12,396 nucleotides of DNA from Nitrospirota bacterium (GTDB taxonomy: Bacteria > Nitrospirota > Nitrospiria > Nitrospirales > Nitrospiraceae): NCBI GenBank assembly GCA_005877535.1, contig VBOM01000014.1:1-12396 (forward strand), given 5' to 3'. The first letter of the stretch is position 1; each line of letters starts with the position of its first letter. Both the position numbers and the translations under genes were made by a program. The notes beneath the pieces were generated by a model. That model was not told the DNA's origin and searched no databases. It was given only the letters and a program-made list of their open reading frames with translations. Positions 1 through 9,844 of the stretch are shown one piece after another.

Positions 1-102
1 CTCGATATCGCACATCAGGGAGAGGGTCCCGGTGGTCTAAAAATCTAGTCCTGGGCATGCGTCATTCACTCTCTCGTTACCAACTGTAGTAATCGTTACG
101 TC
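1..102. other. Spacer downstream of rpsL, no gene recognised
   Basis: This is the stretch after the rpsL stop, reading leftwards on the minus strand. rpsG normally follows rpsL, but no S7-like start (usually M-P-R-R-x) can be read here in any minus frame, so the next gene must begin beyond the window edge. There is a weak RNA hairpin at about 34-51 (GG-CTA pairing with TAG-CC around an A-A mismatch). It has no run of U after it, so I do not call a terminator. Confidence 0.5.
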
Positions 103-474
103 CTATTTGGGACGCTTCGCTCCATACTTCGAACGACTCTGCTTTCGATCCACCACACCGACGGCATCAAGGGCGCCTCTGACGATGTGATAGCGTACAC
201 CCGGCAAGTCCTTCACACGGCCACCACGCACGAGCACAATGGAATGTTCTTGAAGGTTGTGACCGACACCAGGGATGTATGTCGTAACTTCCATCCCATT
301 CGTTAACCGGACACGCGCAACTTTACGCAGCGCCGAGTTCGGTTTCTTTGGCGTTGAGGTATAGACACGAAGACAGACGCCACGCTTCTGCGGACAGGAT
401 TTGAGTGCGGGACTCTTGGTTTTCGCATGCGCCAGCTTGCGACCTTTTCTGACTAACTGATTAATCGTCGGCAT
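103..474 (-). CDS. rpsL: Small ribosomal subunit protein S12
   Basis: S12 sits at the decoding centre of the 30S subunit and helps control accuracy of tRNA selection. The 123-residue protein has the usual length and the hallmark motifs C-P-Q-K-R-G-V-C (27-34), [11 protein letters not shown] (41-51), G-H-N-L-Q-E-H (71-77) and [12 protein letters not shown] (83-94). Lys43 and Lys88, whose replacement gives streptomycin resistance in other bacteria, are both the sensitive type. Asp89 is the residue methylthiolated by RimO in E. coli. The frame is open for 39 more codons upstream, but homology starts at M-P-T-I-N-Q-L. The nearest SD-like sequence, GAAGGA, is only 3 nt from this ATG, which is close. 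The gene follows rpoC by 120 nt and has its own promoter in that gap. It would normally head the str operon (rpsL-rpsG-fusA-tuf), whose other genes are outside the window. Confidence 0.98.
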   Translation of the reverse strand: MPTINQLVRKGRKLAHAKTKSPALKSCPQKRGVCLRVYTSTPKKPNSALRKVARVRLTNGMEVTTYIPGVGHNLQEHSIVLVRGGRVKDLPGVRYHIVRGALDAVGVVDRKQSRSKYGAKRPK

Positions 475-543
475 TAGTCCTTCACTCTCGTCTTCGGCAC
501 AGTTTGATCTTTTTCCTCTACCCTTCACGGGCAAAGCCGGTCG

Positions 544-572
544 ATTGTAGTGAGCATTGATAGCGGTGTCAA
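544..572 (-). promoter_or_regulatory. Sigma70-type promoter for rpsL
   Basis: Read on the minus strand, a perfect -35 box TTGACA (567-572) is followed by exactly 17 nt and then a -10 box TACAAT (544-549), one mismatch from consensus. It lies 22 nt after the rpoC stop codon and points at rpsL. Transcription should start near 536-538, giving a leader of about 62 nt. I infer that rpsL and the downstream str genes can be expressed independently of rpoBC read-through. No intrinsic terminator separates rpoC from this promoter, so both sources could contribute. Confidence 0.85.
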
Positions 573-594
573 GCCTTCTCCAGCACCGCATGCA

Positions 595-3500
595 TTACGA
601 GCGAGCAGGTTCTCCCGATGCCGTCGTTACGCCTTCGTGCGTAAGGGCCGCAGCATCTCCCTGACCAACAAGCACAGGATCAGGCTTGGGACTAATGACA
701 AAGGTATCCCGATACTCTTCAAACCCGGTTCCCGCTGGAATCAAGCGACCGACGATGACATTTTCTTTCAGTCCCAACAGATTATCAACGCGCCCGTTGA
801 TCGCAGCTTCCGTCAAGACCCGTGTGGTCTCCTGGAACGAGGCTGCTGAGATAAAGCTATCGGTAGTCAATGCTGCCTTGGTGATACCCAGCAGCACCGG
901 CTTCCCAAGCCCCGCCTGCCCACCCTTCGCCGACACTCGTTCATTCTCTTCATCAAATAACATCTTGCTGACTTGACTGCCGGGCAAGAATTCCGTATCG
1001 CCAGGATCTTCGATTCTGACCTTGCGCAGCATTTGCCGCACTATGATCTCGATGTGCTTGTCGTTGATCGTCACACCTTGCAACCGATAGACATCCTGCA
1101 CTTCATCGACGAGATACTTTTGCAACTCGTTCGGACCCAGCACATCGAGGATGTCGTGAGGATTGGCCGATCCGTCCATCAGCGGCTCACCGGCCCTGAC
1201 CCAATCGCCCTCATGGACGTTGACATGCTTGCCCTTGGGTATGAAGTATTCTTTCACATCACCCATTTTATTATTGACCAGCACTTTGCGCATGCCCTTC
1301 ACGAAACCATCGTAAGAAACTTCGCAGTCGATCTCACTAATGACGGCCGTCTCCTTCGGCTTTCTGGCCTCGAACAACTCAGCCACGCGAGGCAGCCCAC
1401 CAGTAATATCTTTTGTCTTGGTCGTCTCCCGCGGGATCTTGGCCAGCACATCGCCAGGAGTGACCACGGCGCCTTTTTCAACGAAGATATGCGCCCCGAC
1501 CGGAAGCAGATAGCGAGCCACGTTCGCCGCCGCTGCAACCTTGGCAGTCTTTCCACCCTCATCCTTGATCGAGACGCGTGGACGCAACGTCGCGCCACTA
1601 TGTTCGACGATGACCTTGCGAGAGAGGCCGGTAACTTCATCGAACTCTTCCTTCATGGAGACGCCTTCAATGATGTCTCCGTACGCGACCTTACCGCCCA
1701 CCTCAGTGAGAATGGTCAGTGAGTACGGATCCCATTCGACCAATTTCTGGCCCACCTCGACCCGACCACCATTTTTCACCTTGATCTTGGCGCCGTAGAC
1801 GACCCCGTACTTCTCACGCTCACGCCCTGTCTCATCGACAATGGCAATCTTGGCGTTCCGATTCATGACGACCCATTCACCCTCTTTATTCTGAACCGCA
1901 ATCCCGGCGTTAGGAAAGTCGGCATTCTTCTTCGCATCGAAGCTCATGAACTTGATGGTGCCGGCGTGCTTGGCTTCGGTCACCGTTTGCTCAACCACTT
2001 TGCTCGCCGTTCCACCGATGTGGAACGTCCGCATGGTCAGCTGTGTTCCCGGCTCACCGATCGACTGTGCCGCTATGACACCAACGGGCTCGCCTTTTTC
2101 AACCAGCCGGCCGCGGGCCAGATCACGCCCATAACACGATCGACAGACTCCACGGCGTGACTGACAGGTCAGCACCGAACGAATCTTGACGTGGTCGACC
2201 GCAGCTTCCACGATCGCCTTTGTCCGATCCTCGTCAATCTCCTCATTGAACGACACAATGATCTCACCTGTCACTGGATCACGAATATCTTCTGCGGCCA
2301 ACCGTCCCAACACGCGCTCTTCGATCGGCTGAATGATTTCGCCCCCCTCAACCAATGCGCTCACAATGATGCCATCGGTGGTGCCGCAATCGATTTCGTT
2401 GATAATCACATCCTGTGCGATATCCACCAAACGACGCGTGAGATAACCGGAGTTTGCAGTCTTCAACGCTGTGTCGGCCAACCCCTTACGGGCGCCATGC
2501 GTTGAAATGAAGTACTGCAGCACCGTTAATCCTTCTCGGAAGTTGGCGGTGATCGGAGTCTCGATGATTTCACCGGACGGCTTTGCCATCAATCCTCGCA
2601 TACCGCCCAACTGACGAATCTGCTGCGAGCTGCCTCGAGCACCGGAATCCGCCATCATGAAGATTGGATTGAAAGATTCGGCCTTGCTTGGATCGCCACT
2701 CGCGCCCAATTCCTTCATCATTTCATTGGCAATCTGTTCAGTCACATGGGCCCAAATGTCGATCACCTTGTTATAGCGTTCACCATTGGTAATCAATCCC
2801 TCGGCATACTGCCGCTCGATCTCCGTCACCTCATGTTGAGCCTTCCCCAGCAATTCCTGCTTCTTGGTCGGAATATGCATATTATCGATGGAGATCGAGA
2901 TGCCGGCACGCGTGGCATATTCGAACCCCGTGTCCTTAACCTTATCGAGGAACGTGACGGTCTCACGGTGACCGCACTGGCGATAGACGGTGTCGATGAG
3001 CTTGGTCATTTCCTTCTTGGTCATGAGCTTATTCGCGTTAGCGAAAGGCAACCCTGGAGGGAGCACGTCCGACAAGATGACTCGCCCGACGGTGGTCTGA
3101 ACGAGGTTCCCCTCGATCCGCACCTTAATCCGCGCATGCTCTTCCAATTCTCGCGAATCAAACGCAATGCGCACTTCTTCCGGTGAGCCAAACACTTTTA
3201 CCTCTCCCTTGCATCCTGCACGCTCTTTGGTCAGCCAATAACAACCGAGCACCATGTCCTGCGACGGCACCGCGATCGGCTTGCCGTTGGCGGGCGAGAG
3301 AATGTTATTGATAGACATCAGCAGCACGCGAGCCTCAACCTGCGCTTCGACCGACAGCGGAACGTGGACCGCCATCTGGTCACCGTCGAAGTCAGCGTTA
3401 AATGCGGCGCAGACCAACGGATGCAGCCGGATGGCCTTGCCTTCAACCAGCACGGGATCAAACGCCTGGATACCGAGACGGTGCAATGTCGGCGCACGGT

Positions 3501-4776
3501 TCAGCAGCACAGGGTGTTCGCGAATCACCTCATCAAGCACGTCCCACACTTCCGGCCGTTCTTTTTCGACCAAACGTTTGGCACTCTTGATCGTAGTCGC
3601 CGCGCCTCGCTCCTCCAGCTTGTGAAAGATAAAGGGCTTGAACAGCTCGAGCGCCATCTTCTTGGGCAACCCGCATTGATGTAGCCGAAGTTCTGGTCCC
3701 ACAACGATGACGGTTCGGCCCGAATAATCGACCCGTTTACCGAGTAGGTTTTGGCGAAAGCGCCCCTGCTTCCCCTTCAGCATATCGCTCAATGACTTGA
3801 GCGGCCGCTTGTTGGGTCCACGAATCGCGCGACCGCGACGACCGTTATCAAAGAGTGCATCAACCGCTTCCTGCAACATCCGCATTTCGTTTCGAATAAT
3901 CACGCCCGGCGCCTTCAGCTCGATCAGCCGCTTCAAGCGATTATTCCGATTGATGACACGGCGGTACAGATCGTTTAGATCCGATGTCGCGAATCGTCCA
4001 CCGTCCAGCGGCACGAGGGGGCGCAATTCCGGTGGTAGCACCGGAATCACATCCATGATCATCCACTCAGGCATATTGCCAGACTTGCGGAAGGCCTCGA
4101 TGACTTTCAGTTGTTTCGCGTATTTCTTCTTCAGCGCTGCGGAGGCCGACGTCCTCGCCTTAGCCTTGATCTCATCCCATTTAGCATTGATGTCGATCTT
4201 GCGGAGCAACTCCCGAATGGCATCGGCACCGATACCGACTTTATAGGAACCGGGGCTGTATCCAGAATTTTGGAGCTCGCGAAGCTTTTCCTCCGAGACC
4301 AGCTCTTTCTCCGTCAAATCTGTCGATCCTGGGTCGACACAGACATAGCTCTCGAAATAGAGAATCCGCTCCAGCCCTTTGAGGCTCATGTCGAGCAAGG
4401 TTCCGATCCGGCTCGGCACGCCCTTGAGGAACCAAATATGTGCGACCGGCGCCGCGAGCTCGATATGACCCATGCGCTCCCGGCGAACTTTAGACTGAAT
4501 GACTTCGACACCACACTTGTCGCAGACAATTCCGCGGTGCTTCATACGCTTGTACTTACCGCAGTTGCACTCCCAGTCCTTGATCGGGCCGAAAATCTTC
4601 GCGCAAAACAATCCGTCCTTTTCCGGCTTAAACGAACGGTAATTGATGGTCTCCGGTTTCTTCACTTCGCCATAGGACCACGACCGAATTTTTTCTGGTG
4701 ATGCGATCCGGATCCGCATAGAATCGAACGACACCGCATCGCGCGGCTTCTCAAATAATGTATATACGCCTTCCAA
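595..4776 (-). CDS. rpoC: DNA-directed RNA polymerase subunit beta'
   Basis: The beta' subunit (1393 residues) forms one jaw of the RNA polymerase clamp and holds the catalytic Mg2+. The N-terminal zinc ribbon has Cys70, Cys72, Cys85 and Cys88. The active-site motif N-A-D-F-D-G-D has Asp462, Asp464 and Asp466. The second zinc site is Cys797, Cys871, Cys878 and Cys881. The bridge-helix region ([10 protein letters not shown]) precedes it, and the trigger loop follows (Q-L-T-M-R-T-F-H, His919). Between the trigger-loop halves, about residues 925-1110, lies a large SI3-type insert, as in Proteobacteria, which explains a length close to E. coli's 1407. The start is TTG: the first ATG (codon 20) would remove the conserved N-terminus, and an AGGAGGT box sits 7 nt before the TTG. 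The gene follows rpoB by 49 nt with a hairpin between them and is surely cotranscribed with it. Confidence 0.98.
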   Translation of the reverse strand: MEGVYTLFEKPRDAVSFDSMRIRIASPEKIRSWSYGEVKKPETINYRSFKPEKDGLFCAKIFGPIKDWECNCGKYKRMKHRGIVCDKCGVEVIQSKVRRERMGHIELAAPVAHIWFLKGVPSRIGTLLDMSLKGLERILYFESYVCVDPGSTDLTEKELVSEEKLRELQNSGYSPGSYKVGIGADAIRELLRKIDINAKWDEIKAKARTSASAALKKKYAKQLKVIEAFRKSGNMPEWMIMDVIPVLPPELRPLVPLDGGRFATSDLNDLYRRVINRNNRLKRLIELKAPGVIIRNEMRMLQEAVDALFDNGRRGRAIRGPNKRPLKSLSDMLKGKQGRFRQNLLGKRVDYSGRTVIVVGPELRLHQCGLPKKMALELFKPFIFHKLEERGAATTIKSAKRLVEKERPEVWDVLDEVIREHPVLLNRAPTLHRLGIQAFDPVLVEGKAIRLHPLVCAAFNADFDGDQMAVHVPLSVEAQVEARVLLMSINNILSPANGKPIAVPSQDMVLGCYWLTKERAGCKGEVKVFGSPEEVRIAFDSRELEEHARIKVRIEGNLVQTTVGRVILSDVLPPGLPFANANKLMTKKEMTKLIDTVYRQCGHRETVTFLDKVKDTGFEYATRAGISISIDNMHIPTKKQELLGKAQHEVTEIERQYAEGLITNGERYNKVIDIWAHVTEQIANEMMKELGASGDPSKAESFNPIFMMADSGARGSSQQIRQLGGMRGLMAKPSGEIIETPITANFREGLTVLQYFISTHGARKGLADTALKTANSGYLTRRLVDIAQDVIINEIDCGTTDGIIVSALVEGGEIIQPIEERVLGRLAAEDIRDPVTGEIIVSFNEEIDEDRTKAIVEAAVDHVKIRSVLTCQSRRGVCRSCYGRDLARGRLVEKGEPVGVIAAQSIGEPGTQLTMRTFHIGGTASKVVEQTVTEAKHAGTIKFMSFDAKKNADFPNAGIAVQNKEGEWVVMNRNAKIAIVDETGREREKYGVVYGAKIKVKNGGRVEVGQKLVEWDPYSLTILTEVGGKVAYGDIIEGVSMKEEFDEVTGLSRKVIVEHSGATLRPRVSIKDEGGKTAKVAAAANVARYLLPVGAHIFVEKGAVVTPGDVLAKIPRETTKTKDITGGLPRVAELFEARKPKETAVISEIDCEVSYDGFVKGMRKVLVNNKMGDVKEYFIPKGKHVNVHEGDWVRAGEPLMDGSANPHDILDVLGPNELQKYLVDEVQDVYRLQGVTINDKHIEIIVRQMLRKVRIEDPGDTEFLPGSQVSKMLFDEENERVSAKGGQAGLGKPVLLGITKAALTTDSFISAASFQETTRVLTEAAINGRVDNLLGLKENVIVGRLIPAGTGFEEYRDTFVISPKPDPVLVGQGDAAALTHEGVTTASGEPARS

Positions 4777-4783
4777 TGTAGTG

Positions 4784-4790
4784 ACCTCCT
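4784..4790 (-). promoter_or_regulatory. Shine-Dalgarno site that fixes the rpoC TTG start
   Basis: AGGAGGT in the minus-strand RNA is a full match to the anti-SD of 16S rRNA and stands 7 nt before the TTG codon at 4774-4776. This supports TTG as the real start. It lies only 4 nt after the base of the rpoB-rpoC hairpin, so its access may be influenced by that structure (inference). Confidence 0.85.
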
Positions 4791-4794
4791 CTGA

Positions 4795-4815
4795 TGCCGA
4801 CCGCTACGGTCGGCA
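4795..4815 (-). promoter_or_regulatory. Perfect hairpin in the rpoB-rpoC spacer
   Basis: The RNA forms a 9-bp perfect stem, TGCCGACCG pairing with CGGTCGGCA around a 3-nt TAG loop (or 8 bp with a 5-nt loop). It starts about 10 nt after the rpoB stop and ends 4 nt before the rpoC SD. It has no U-tract, so it is not an intrinsic terminator. Possible roles are an RNA processing site, protection of an end, or tuning of rpoC translation. The structure is seen directly, the role is inferred. Confidence 0.7.
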
Positions 4816-4825
4816 CACAAATGGG

Positions 4826-7800
4826 TTAGTCTTGCGACTTGACCAGTTCGACGTCGAGTCCCAAACTCTGCAGTTCTTTGACCAAGACGTTAAACGACTC
4901 GGGCAATCCAGGCTCCAGAAACGGCTCACCCTTGACGATCGCTTCGTACATACGCGATCGGCCTGGCACGTCGTCCGATTTCACCGTCAAGAACTCTTGC
5001 AGCGTGGAAGCAGCGCCATAGGCCTGCAACGCCCACACTTCCATTTCTCCCAACCGCTGGCCGCCGAATTGGGCCTTGCCACCAAGCGGCTGCTGCGTGA
5101 CGAGCGAATAGGGGCCAATCGACCGTGCGTGAATCTTGTCGTCAACCAAGTGGTGCAACTTTAAGACATACATGTAGCCGACAGTGACGGGGCTGCCGAA
5201 CATTTCTCCGGTTCGGCCGTCCATCAGCATGGTTTGCCCGCTGGTCGGCAAGTTCGCCTTCTTGAGCAGTTCCTTAATCTCTGTTTCTGACGCTCCATCG
5301 AACACCGGGCTCGCCACCTTGATCCCCAATGCTTTGGCCGCCCAACCCAGATGCGTTTCTAGAATTTGACCGACGTTCATACGTGATGGCACACCGAGCG
5401 GATTCAGCACAATTTCTACCGGCGTCCCATCCGGCAAGCACGGCATGTCTTCCTCGGGCAAGACCCGAGAGACCACGCCTTTGTTTCCATGCCGCCCGGC
5501 CATCTTGTCGCCGACCTGAATCTTGCGCTTCATCGACACATAGACCTTGACGAGCTTGATCACGCCAGGCGGAAGCTCATCGCCCCGCTTCAGACGCCCA
5601 ACCTTTTCATCGTACAGCGTTTGAAGGATTTCGATCTGCTCCTTCGCCCGACGCTCAACGTCCTCCAGCTCTTTCTGCTCGTCAGGATCGCTCAGAATGA
5701 TGTAGCGGACAGTCTCATCCGGCAACCGCTTGAGAATCTCTGCGGTCAGCTTGCCCTTCTTCTTCAGAATGACATCGCCGCTCTCAGGATCCATCAAGTC
5801 ACGGCCAACGACCTTCCCCAGCAGCAATTTTCTGATCTTCTTCGTTTTTTCTTCGTCGATGATACGAAGTTCCTCGTGGTGATCACGCTGGAGCTTCATC
5901 GCATCTTCGCTTTCGATACTCTTGGATCGTTCGTCCTTATCGAGCCCCTTGCGCGAGAAGATTTTCACGTCAACAACGATGCCCTCGACGCCCGGCGGCA
6001 CCGTTAACGATGTATCCTTCACATCGCCTGCTTTCTCACCGAAAATGGCCCGCAGCAGTTTTTCTTCTGGCGTAAGCTGTGTTTCGCCTTTCGGCGTCAC
6101 CTTTCCGACCAGAATATTTCCAGGCTTCACCTCGGCCCCGATTCGGATGATCCCGCTCTCGTCGAGATCGCGAAGCGCTTCTTCGCCAACGTTCGGGATG
6201 TCGCGAGTAATGTCCTCTTTCCCCAACTTGGTATCGCGAGCCTCCACCTCGAATTCCTCTATGTGAATCGAGGTGAACGCATCCTCCCGCACCAGCTTTT
6301 CGCTCAACAAAATGGCGTCTTCGAAGTTGTATCCTCCCCAGGGCATGAAGGCGACGAGAATATTCTTACCCAATGCCAGTTCGCCGTGATCAATGGCGGG
6401 ACCATCGGCCAAGACCTGTCCCACTTTTACTGGCTGCCCAAGCCGCACGACTGGAGTCTGCGTGATGGTCGTGCTCTGATTCGATCGCTGGAACTTGATC
6501 AGATCGTATACGTCCAAACCTGCATCATTCCTTCTCCGACCTTCTTTCGAATCGGTACGCACGACGATCCTCGTCGCATCCACACTTTCCACGACACCGG
6601 CACGCCGAGCCTGCACGACATAGCCGGAATCACGCGCGACTACGGTTTCCATTCCCGTGCCGACCAACGGGGCCTCCGACTTGAGCAGCGGCACCGCTTG
6701 ACGTTGCATGTTTGATCCCATCAAGGCACGGTTGGCGTCGTCGTGTTCCAAGAACGGCACCAAGGCCGTGGCCACGCTCACCACCTGTTTCGGCGACACG
6801 TCCATATATTCGATTTTATCTGAGGTCGCTGTCACAAAATCTCCCGCAGCCCGTGCCGAGATGGTTTCTGAAACCAGACGACCAGAAGCATCCACTTTCG
6901 AATTCGCCTGCGCGATGATGTACTTGTCCCCTTCGATCGCAGAAAGAAACTCGATCTCGTCAGTGACCCGCCCCTTCATCACCTTGCGATAGGGCGCTTC
7001 GATAAACCCGAACTTATTGATGCGGGCATAGGTCGCCAGTGACGTGATCAAGCCGATGTTCGGGCCTTCCGGCGTTTCGATCGGACAAATACGGCTATAG
7101 TGTGAAGGATGAACATCGCGAACTTCGAACCCCGCCCGCTCCCTGGTCAACCCGCCGGGACCGAGCGCGGAAAGCCGCCGTTTGTGTGTAATTTCTGCGA
7201 GTGGATTCGTTTGATCCATGAACTGAGACAACTGGCTGCTGCTGAAGAACTCTTTCACGGCAGCGACAACGGGCTTCGCATTGATCAAATCGTGAGGCAG
7301 CACTGTCTCCATATCCAACAGGTTCATCCGCTCCTTGATACTGCGCTCCATGCGGACCAGCCCGAGTCGGAATTGGTTCTCCAACAATTCGCCGACTGAC
7401 CGGACACGACGGTTGCCCAGATGATCGATGTCGTCAATTTCGCCCTTGCCCAGCTTCAAGTTCACGAGATAGCGGATCACCTCGACCATGTCCTGCGCCG
7501 TCAGCGTTCGCTGCTCCAACGGCAGATCGAGGGCCAGCTTCTTGTTCAACTTCAGGCGCCCGACCGGCGAAAGATCGTACCGCTTGGAATTCATGAACAG
7601 ATTTTCGAAGAGTGCTCGCGCCGTGTCGACTGAGGGTGTTTCTCCCGGCCGTAAGCGGCGATAGATCTCGACCATCGCCTCCTCTTTCGAGGAAGTCTTA
7701 TCCATCTCCAGCGTATCCAGAATCACCGGCGTCGACGTGACCGTATCGAAATAAATCGCCTTGAATTCTTCGATGTCGCTCTCGAGCAGCGCCTCAACAG

Positions 7801-8782
7801 TTTCAGCGGAGAGCCGCTGATTTCTTTCGGCTATCTTGTTCTTCTTTGAATCCACCAGTTCGGTCAGCACCGCGCGGCCGACCAATTCGGTGGGCGCAAG
7901 CGGAATTTCCTTGACGCCGGCCGCCTTGAGCTTCGCGATGAGCCCCTTCGTGAGCTTGGCCCCTTCCCGTACCAATGGTTCCTTACCACCCTTTTCCAAC
8001 ACTTCAGCCGAGCTGCGCAGACCATGATGAATCTCGGGGTCGAGCTTTCGCAGCATCTTGCCCTTAACGATCCGAATCTCCTCGACCGGGTAATACATCT
8101 TGAGCAAATCGTCGCTCGAATACCCGAAGGCCTTCAAGAGAATAGTCGTTGGCATTTTTCTCCGACGGTCGATGCGCACATAGAGAATGTCGCGAGCATC
8201 GAACTCGAAATCCAGCCACGATCCGCGATAGGGAATGATCCTGGCGGAATACAGCACCTTACCGCTGGAGTGCGTCCGGCCCTTATCGTGCGTAAAAGAC
8301 GCACCGGGAGATCGATGCAACTGGCTTACCACCACACGTTCTGTGCCATTGACAATGAAGGTTCCCCGCTCCGTCATAAGCGGCAGCTCCCCGACGTAGA
8401 CTTCCTGTTCTCGGACGTCAAGTACCTTTTTCTTGGGGCCCTTGTCTTCCTTGTCGAACACGACCAAGCGGACCCGGAGCTTCAGCGGAACGGCAAAGGT
8501 CATCCCCTGCTCAAGGCATTCCCGCTCATCGTACTTAGGGGTGCCGAGCGTATAGCTCGTAAACTCCAATACGGCGGTATTGTTGTAATCCGGAATTGGA
8601 AAGACACTCGCCAGGGCTGCCTGGAGCCCATGATCCTTGCGACGTTCGGGCTCGACCTCCCGCTGAAGAAACTCTTCGTAGGAGCGCTTCTGGATCTCGA
8701 TTAGATCAGGAATGTCGATGCTACTATGAATGCGAGAGTAGTCTTTCCGCTCGATAAACTCTTGCAGAGTCGTTTCGGACAT
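4826..8782 (-). CDS. rpoB: DNA-directed RNA polymerase subunit beta
   Basis: The beta subunit (1318 residues, near E. coli's 1342) builds the other half of the polymerase active-site cleft and contains the rifampicin pocket. The rifampicin region is [12 protein letters not shown], with Asp523, His533 and Ser538 matching E. coli Asp516, His526 and Ser531, so the sequence is the sensitive type. The family signature [12 protein letters not shown] lies at about 1091-1102. The conserved C-terminal block with [14 protein letters not shown] is present and the protein ends K-S-Q-D. I chose the ATG at 8780-8782, giving M-S-E-T-T-L-Q, because GGAGG stands 8 nt upstream. A GTG start 20 codons earlier would encode a non-conserved tail made from a hairpin in the spacer. 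The gene lies 92 nt after rplL and 49 nt before rpoC, as in most bacteria. Confidence 0.98.
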   Translation of the reverse strand: MSETTLQEFIERKDYSRIHSSIDIPDLIEIQKRSYEEFLQREVEPERRKDHGLQAALASVFPIPDYNNTAVLEFTSYTLGTPKYDERECLEQGMTFAVPLKLRVRLVVFDKEDKGPKKKVLDVREQEVYVGELPLMTERGTFIVNGTERVVVSQLHRSPGASFTHDKGRTHSSGKVLYSARIIPYRGSWLDFEFDARDILYVRIDRRRKMPTTILLKAFGYSSDDLLKMYYPVEEIRIVKGKMLRKLDPEIHHGLRSSAEVLEKGGKEPLVREGAKLTKGLIAKLKAAGVKEIPLAPTELVGRAVLTELVDSKKNKIAERNQRLSAETVEALLESDIEEFKAIYFDTVTSTPVILDTLEMDKTSSKEEAMVEIYRRLRPGETPSVDTARALFENLFMNSKRYDLSPVGRLKLNKKLALDLPLEQRTLTAQDMVEVIRYLVNLKLGKGEIDDIDHLGNRRVRSVGELLENQFRLGLVRMERSIKERMNLLDMETVLPHDLINAKPVVAAVKEFFSSSQLSQFMDQTNPLAEITHKRRLSALGPGGLTRERAGFEVRDVHPSHYSRICPIETPEGPNIGLITSLATYARINKFGFIEAPYRKVMKGRVTDEIEFLSAIEGDKYIIAQANSKVDASGRLVSETISARAAGDFVTATSDKIEYMDVSPKQVVSVATALVPFLEHDDANRALMGSNMQRQAVPLLKSEAPLVGTGMETVVARDSGYVVQARRAGVVESVDATRIVVRTDSKEGRRRNDAGLDVYDLIKFQRSNQSTTITQTPVVRLGQPVKVGQVLADGPAIDHGELALGKNILVAFMPWGGYNFEDAILLSEKLVREDAFTSIHIEEFEVEARDTKLGKEDITRDIPNVGEEALRDLDESGIIRIGAEVKPGNILVGKVTPKGETQLTPEEKLLRAIFGEKAGDVKDTSLTVPPGVEGIVVDVKIFSRKGLDKDERSKSIESEDAMKLQRDHHEELRIIDEEKTKKIRKLLLGKVVGRDLMDPESGDVILKKKGKLTAEILKRLPDETVRYIILSDPDEQKELEDVERRAKEQIEILQTLYDEKVGRLKRGDELPPGVIKLVKVYVSMKRKIQVGDKMAGRHGNKGVVSRVLPEEDMPCLPDGTPVEIVLNPLGVPSRMNVGQILETHLGWAAKALGIKVASPVFDGASETEIKELLKKANLPTSGQTMLMDGRTGEMFGSPVTVGYMYVLKLHHLVDDKIHARSIGPYSLVTQQPLGGKAQFGGQRLGEMEVWALQAYGAASTLQEFLTVKSDDVPGRSRMYEAIVKGEPFLEPGLPESFNVLVKELQSLGLDVELVKSQD

Positions 8783-8820
8783 TCGCCGGTCCTCCACTAC
8801 AATTACAATGGTCAGACTTC

Positions 8821-8843
8821 GGCGCCCGCACTTGGCAGGCACC
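8821..8843 (-). promoter_or_regulatory. Hairpin in the rplL-rpoB spacer, possible attenuator or processing site
   Basis: The minus-strand RNA can form a 9-bp stem, GGUGCCUGC with GCGGGCGCC, around the loop CAAGU. Two of the nine pairs are G-U, and these become C-A mismatches on the opposite strand, so the structure belongs to RNA transcribed in the rplL-to-rpoB direction. No U-tract follows, so a simple intrinsic terminator is unlikely. In E. coli the same spacer has an attenuator and an RNase III site that lower rpoBC relative to rplJL output. A similar role here is inferred from position only. Confidence 0.6.
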
Positions 8844-8874
8844 CACAGATACTATAGACTAGTCAAATCGAGGC

Positions 8875-9273
8875 TTACTTGATCTCGACCTTGGCACCGC
8901 TGTCTTCGAGCTTCTTCTTCATCGTGTCGCATTCTTCCTTTGTGACACCAGTCTTCACGGGCTTTGGCGCACCTTCTACCAGATCCTTTGCTTCCTTTAA
9001 ACCGAGGCTGGTGAGTTCGCGGACGACCTTAATGACTTGGATTTTCTTGTCCGCCGGAGCAGACACGAGCACGACGTCGAACGCCGTCTTCTCCTCGGCT
9101 GCCGCTGCCGCACCACTACCAGTGGTGGGAACGGCGGCGGCAACCGGTGCGGCAGCAGTAACGCCGAATCGGGTCTCTAACCCTTTCACGAGTTCCGCCA
9201 GATCGAGCACGCTCATCGTCTCGATGACCTTGATCAACTCTTCCTGTGACAATTTTGCCGTTGTCGTTGACAT
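8875..9273 (-). CDS. rplL: Large ribosomal subunit protein L7/L12 (internal start in the rplJ frame)
   Basis: L7/L12 is the multi-copy stalk protein that recruits and stimulates translation GTPases. From the internal ATG at 9271-9273 it has 132 residues: an N-terminal dimerisation domain (about 1-38), an Ala/Pro/Gly-rich hinge with [11 protein letters not shown] (about 44-68), and a C-terminal factor-binding domain with [13 protein letters not shown] and [10 protein letters not shown]. It ends at TAA. It is somewhat longer than E. coli's 121, mainly from the hinge. AAGGAGA with an AGGAG core 8 nt before the ATG strongly supports this start. The odd feature is that the upstream rplJ frame is the same frame and has no stop, so this gene is also the 3' part of a longer open frame. 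Free L7/L12 is needed in several copies per ribosome, so internal initiation here is nearly certain. Confidence 0.95.
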   Translation of the reverse strand: MSTTTAKLSQEELIKVIETMSVLDLAELVKGLETRFGVTAAAPVAAAVPTTGSGAAAAAEEKTAFDVVLVSAPADKKIQVIKVVRELTSLGLKEAKDLVEGAPKPVKTGVTKEECDTMKKKLEDSGAKVEIK

Positions 9274-9807
9274 GTCCCCTTCTCCTTTTCGTTTATCCTG
9301 AATGGCTGCAATGACTCTCACAAACTTCGACAAGACCGCCTTAAGCGTATACACCAAGCCACGCGCCGGTCCCTGCATGGCCGACAACAACATCGCGATG
9401 AGGACTTCCTTCTTCGGGAGCTTCGCAACAGCTGCCAATTCAGCCGGCTGCACCACCTTGCCCTCCAACACACCGATGGTGATCTTAATCTTCTGTTCGC
9501 GCTTCTCCGCCAGAATAAAATCCCGAAGGATCTTCGCCGGGAGCACCGGATCGTCATAGCCGATCACCAGCCCTGTTGGTCCCTTTAGGTACGCCTTCAC
9601 CTCAGAAAGGATCGTACCCTGCGCAGCACGGGCAGCCAACGTATTCTTGACGACCTTGTATTCAGCTTTGGCACCTCGCAATAGCTTGCGAAGTTCCGTG
9701 ACCTGGTTTACAGAAAGCCCGGCACTTTCGGTGACAATGGCAAGCCGTGCACGACTAAATGTCTCCGTCAACTCCGCAACCGCTGTCGCTTTCTCGTCTT
9801 TATTCAT
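8875..9807 (-). CDS. rplJ: Large ribosomal subunit protein L10, frame continuous with L7/L12 (L10-L12 fusion ORF)
   Basis: L10 anchors the L7/L12 dimers to the 50S subunit through its C-terminal helix. Residues 1-178 (9274-9807) are a full-length L10: N-terminal [12 protein letters not shown] region, central [10 protein letters not shown], then the helix [15 protein letters not shown] that binds L7/L12. L10 usually ends about here, near 165-180 residues. Instead, no stop occurs: codons for K-R-K-G-E-G-D lead directly into the rplL ATG, and the first stop is the rplL TAA. The total is 310 residues. I chose ATG 9805-9807, 7 nt after GGGGAAGGG, over a TTG two codons earlier, which lies too close to that SD. 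Either a true fusion is made beside free L7/L12, or a base error has removed the L10 stop. The gene lies 37 nt after rplA. Confidence 0.85.
   Translation of the reverse strand: MNKDEKATAVAELTETFSRARLAIVTESAGLSVNQVTELRKLLRGAKAEYKVVKNTLAARAAQGTILSEVKAYLKGPTGLVIGYDDPVLPAKILRDFILAEKREQKIKITIGVLEGKVVQPAELAAVAKLPKKEVLIAMLLSAMQGPARGLVYTLKAVLSKFVRVIAAIQDKRKGEGDMSTTTAKLSQEELIKVIETMSVLDLAELVKGLETRFGVTAAAPVAAAVPTTGSGAAAAAEEKTAFDVVLVSAPADKKIQVIKVVRELTSLGLKEAKDLVEGAPKPVKTGVTKEECDTMKKKLEDSGAKVEIK
9281..9287 (-). promoter_or_regulatory. Internal Shine-Dalgarno site for rplL inside the rplJ frame
   Basis: AAGGAGA in the minus-strand RNA, with the AGGAG core ending 8 nt before the rplL ATG, is an optimally placed ribosome binding site. 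It is itself translated as the last L10 codons (K-G-E), because no L10 stop precedes it. It should let ribosomes start L7/L12 at high rate independently of L10, which would maintain the usual L7/L12 excess. Confidence 0.85.
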
Positions 9808-9844
9808 AGTCAAACCCTTCCCCTTACGCGCGGGAACACCCCGA

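Noticed and set aside
475..591. Extension of rpsL by 39 codons upstream
   Set aside because: It would translate the promoter and leader, and the S12 family starts at M-x-T-x-N-Q-L.
973..1722. A 249-codon plus-strand open frame opposite rpoC
   Set aside because: It lies entirely antisense to conserved beta' sequence, resembles no family I recognise, and many similar frames occur opposite rpoC and rpoB because of the codon pattern of those genes.
4795..4815. Intrinsic terminator between rpoB and rpoC
   Set aside because: The stem is strong but the following RNA is UCAGAGGAGG, with no U-tract, and rpoC is expected on the same transcript.
8024..8704. A 226-codon plus-strand open frame opposite rpoB
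   Set aside because: It is antisense to conserved beta sequence, has no recognisable domain, and I see no convincing start signal. It is a shadow frame.
8783..8842. Extension of rpoB by 20 codons to a GTG start
   Set aside because: The added residues are encoded by the spacer hairpin, are not conserved in the family, and the GGAGG box fits the later ATG.
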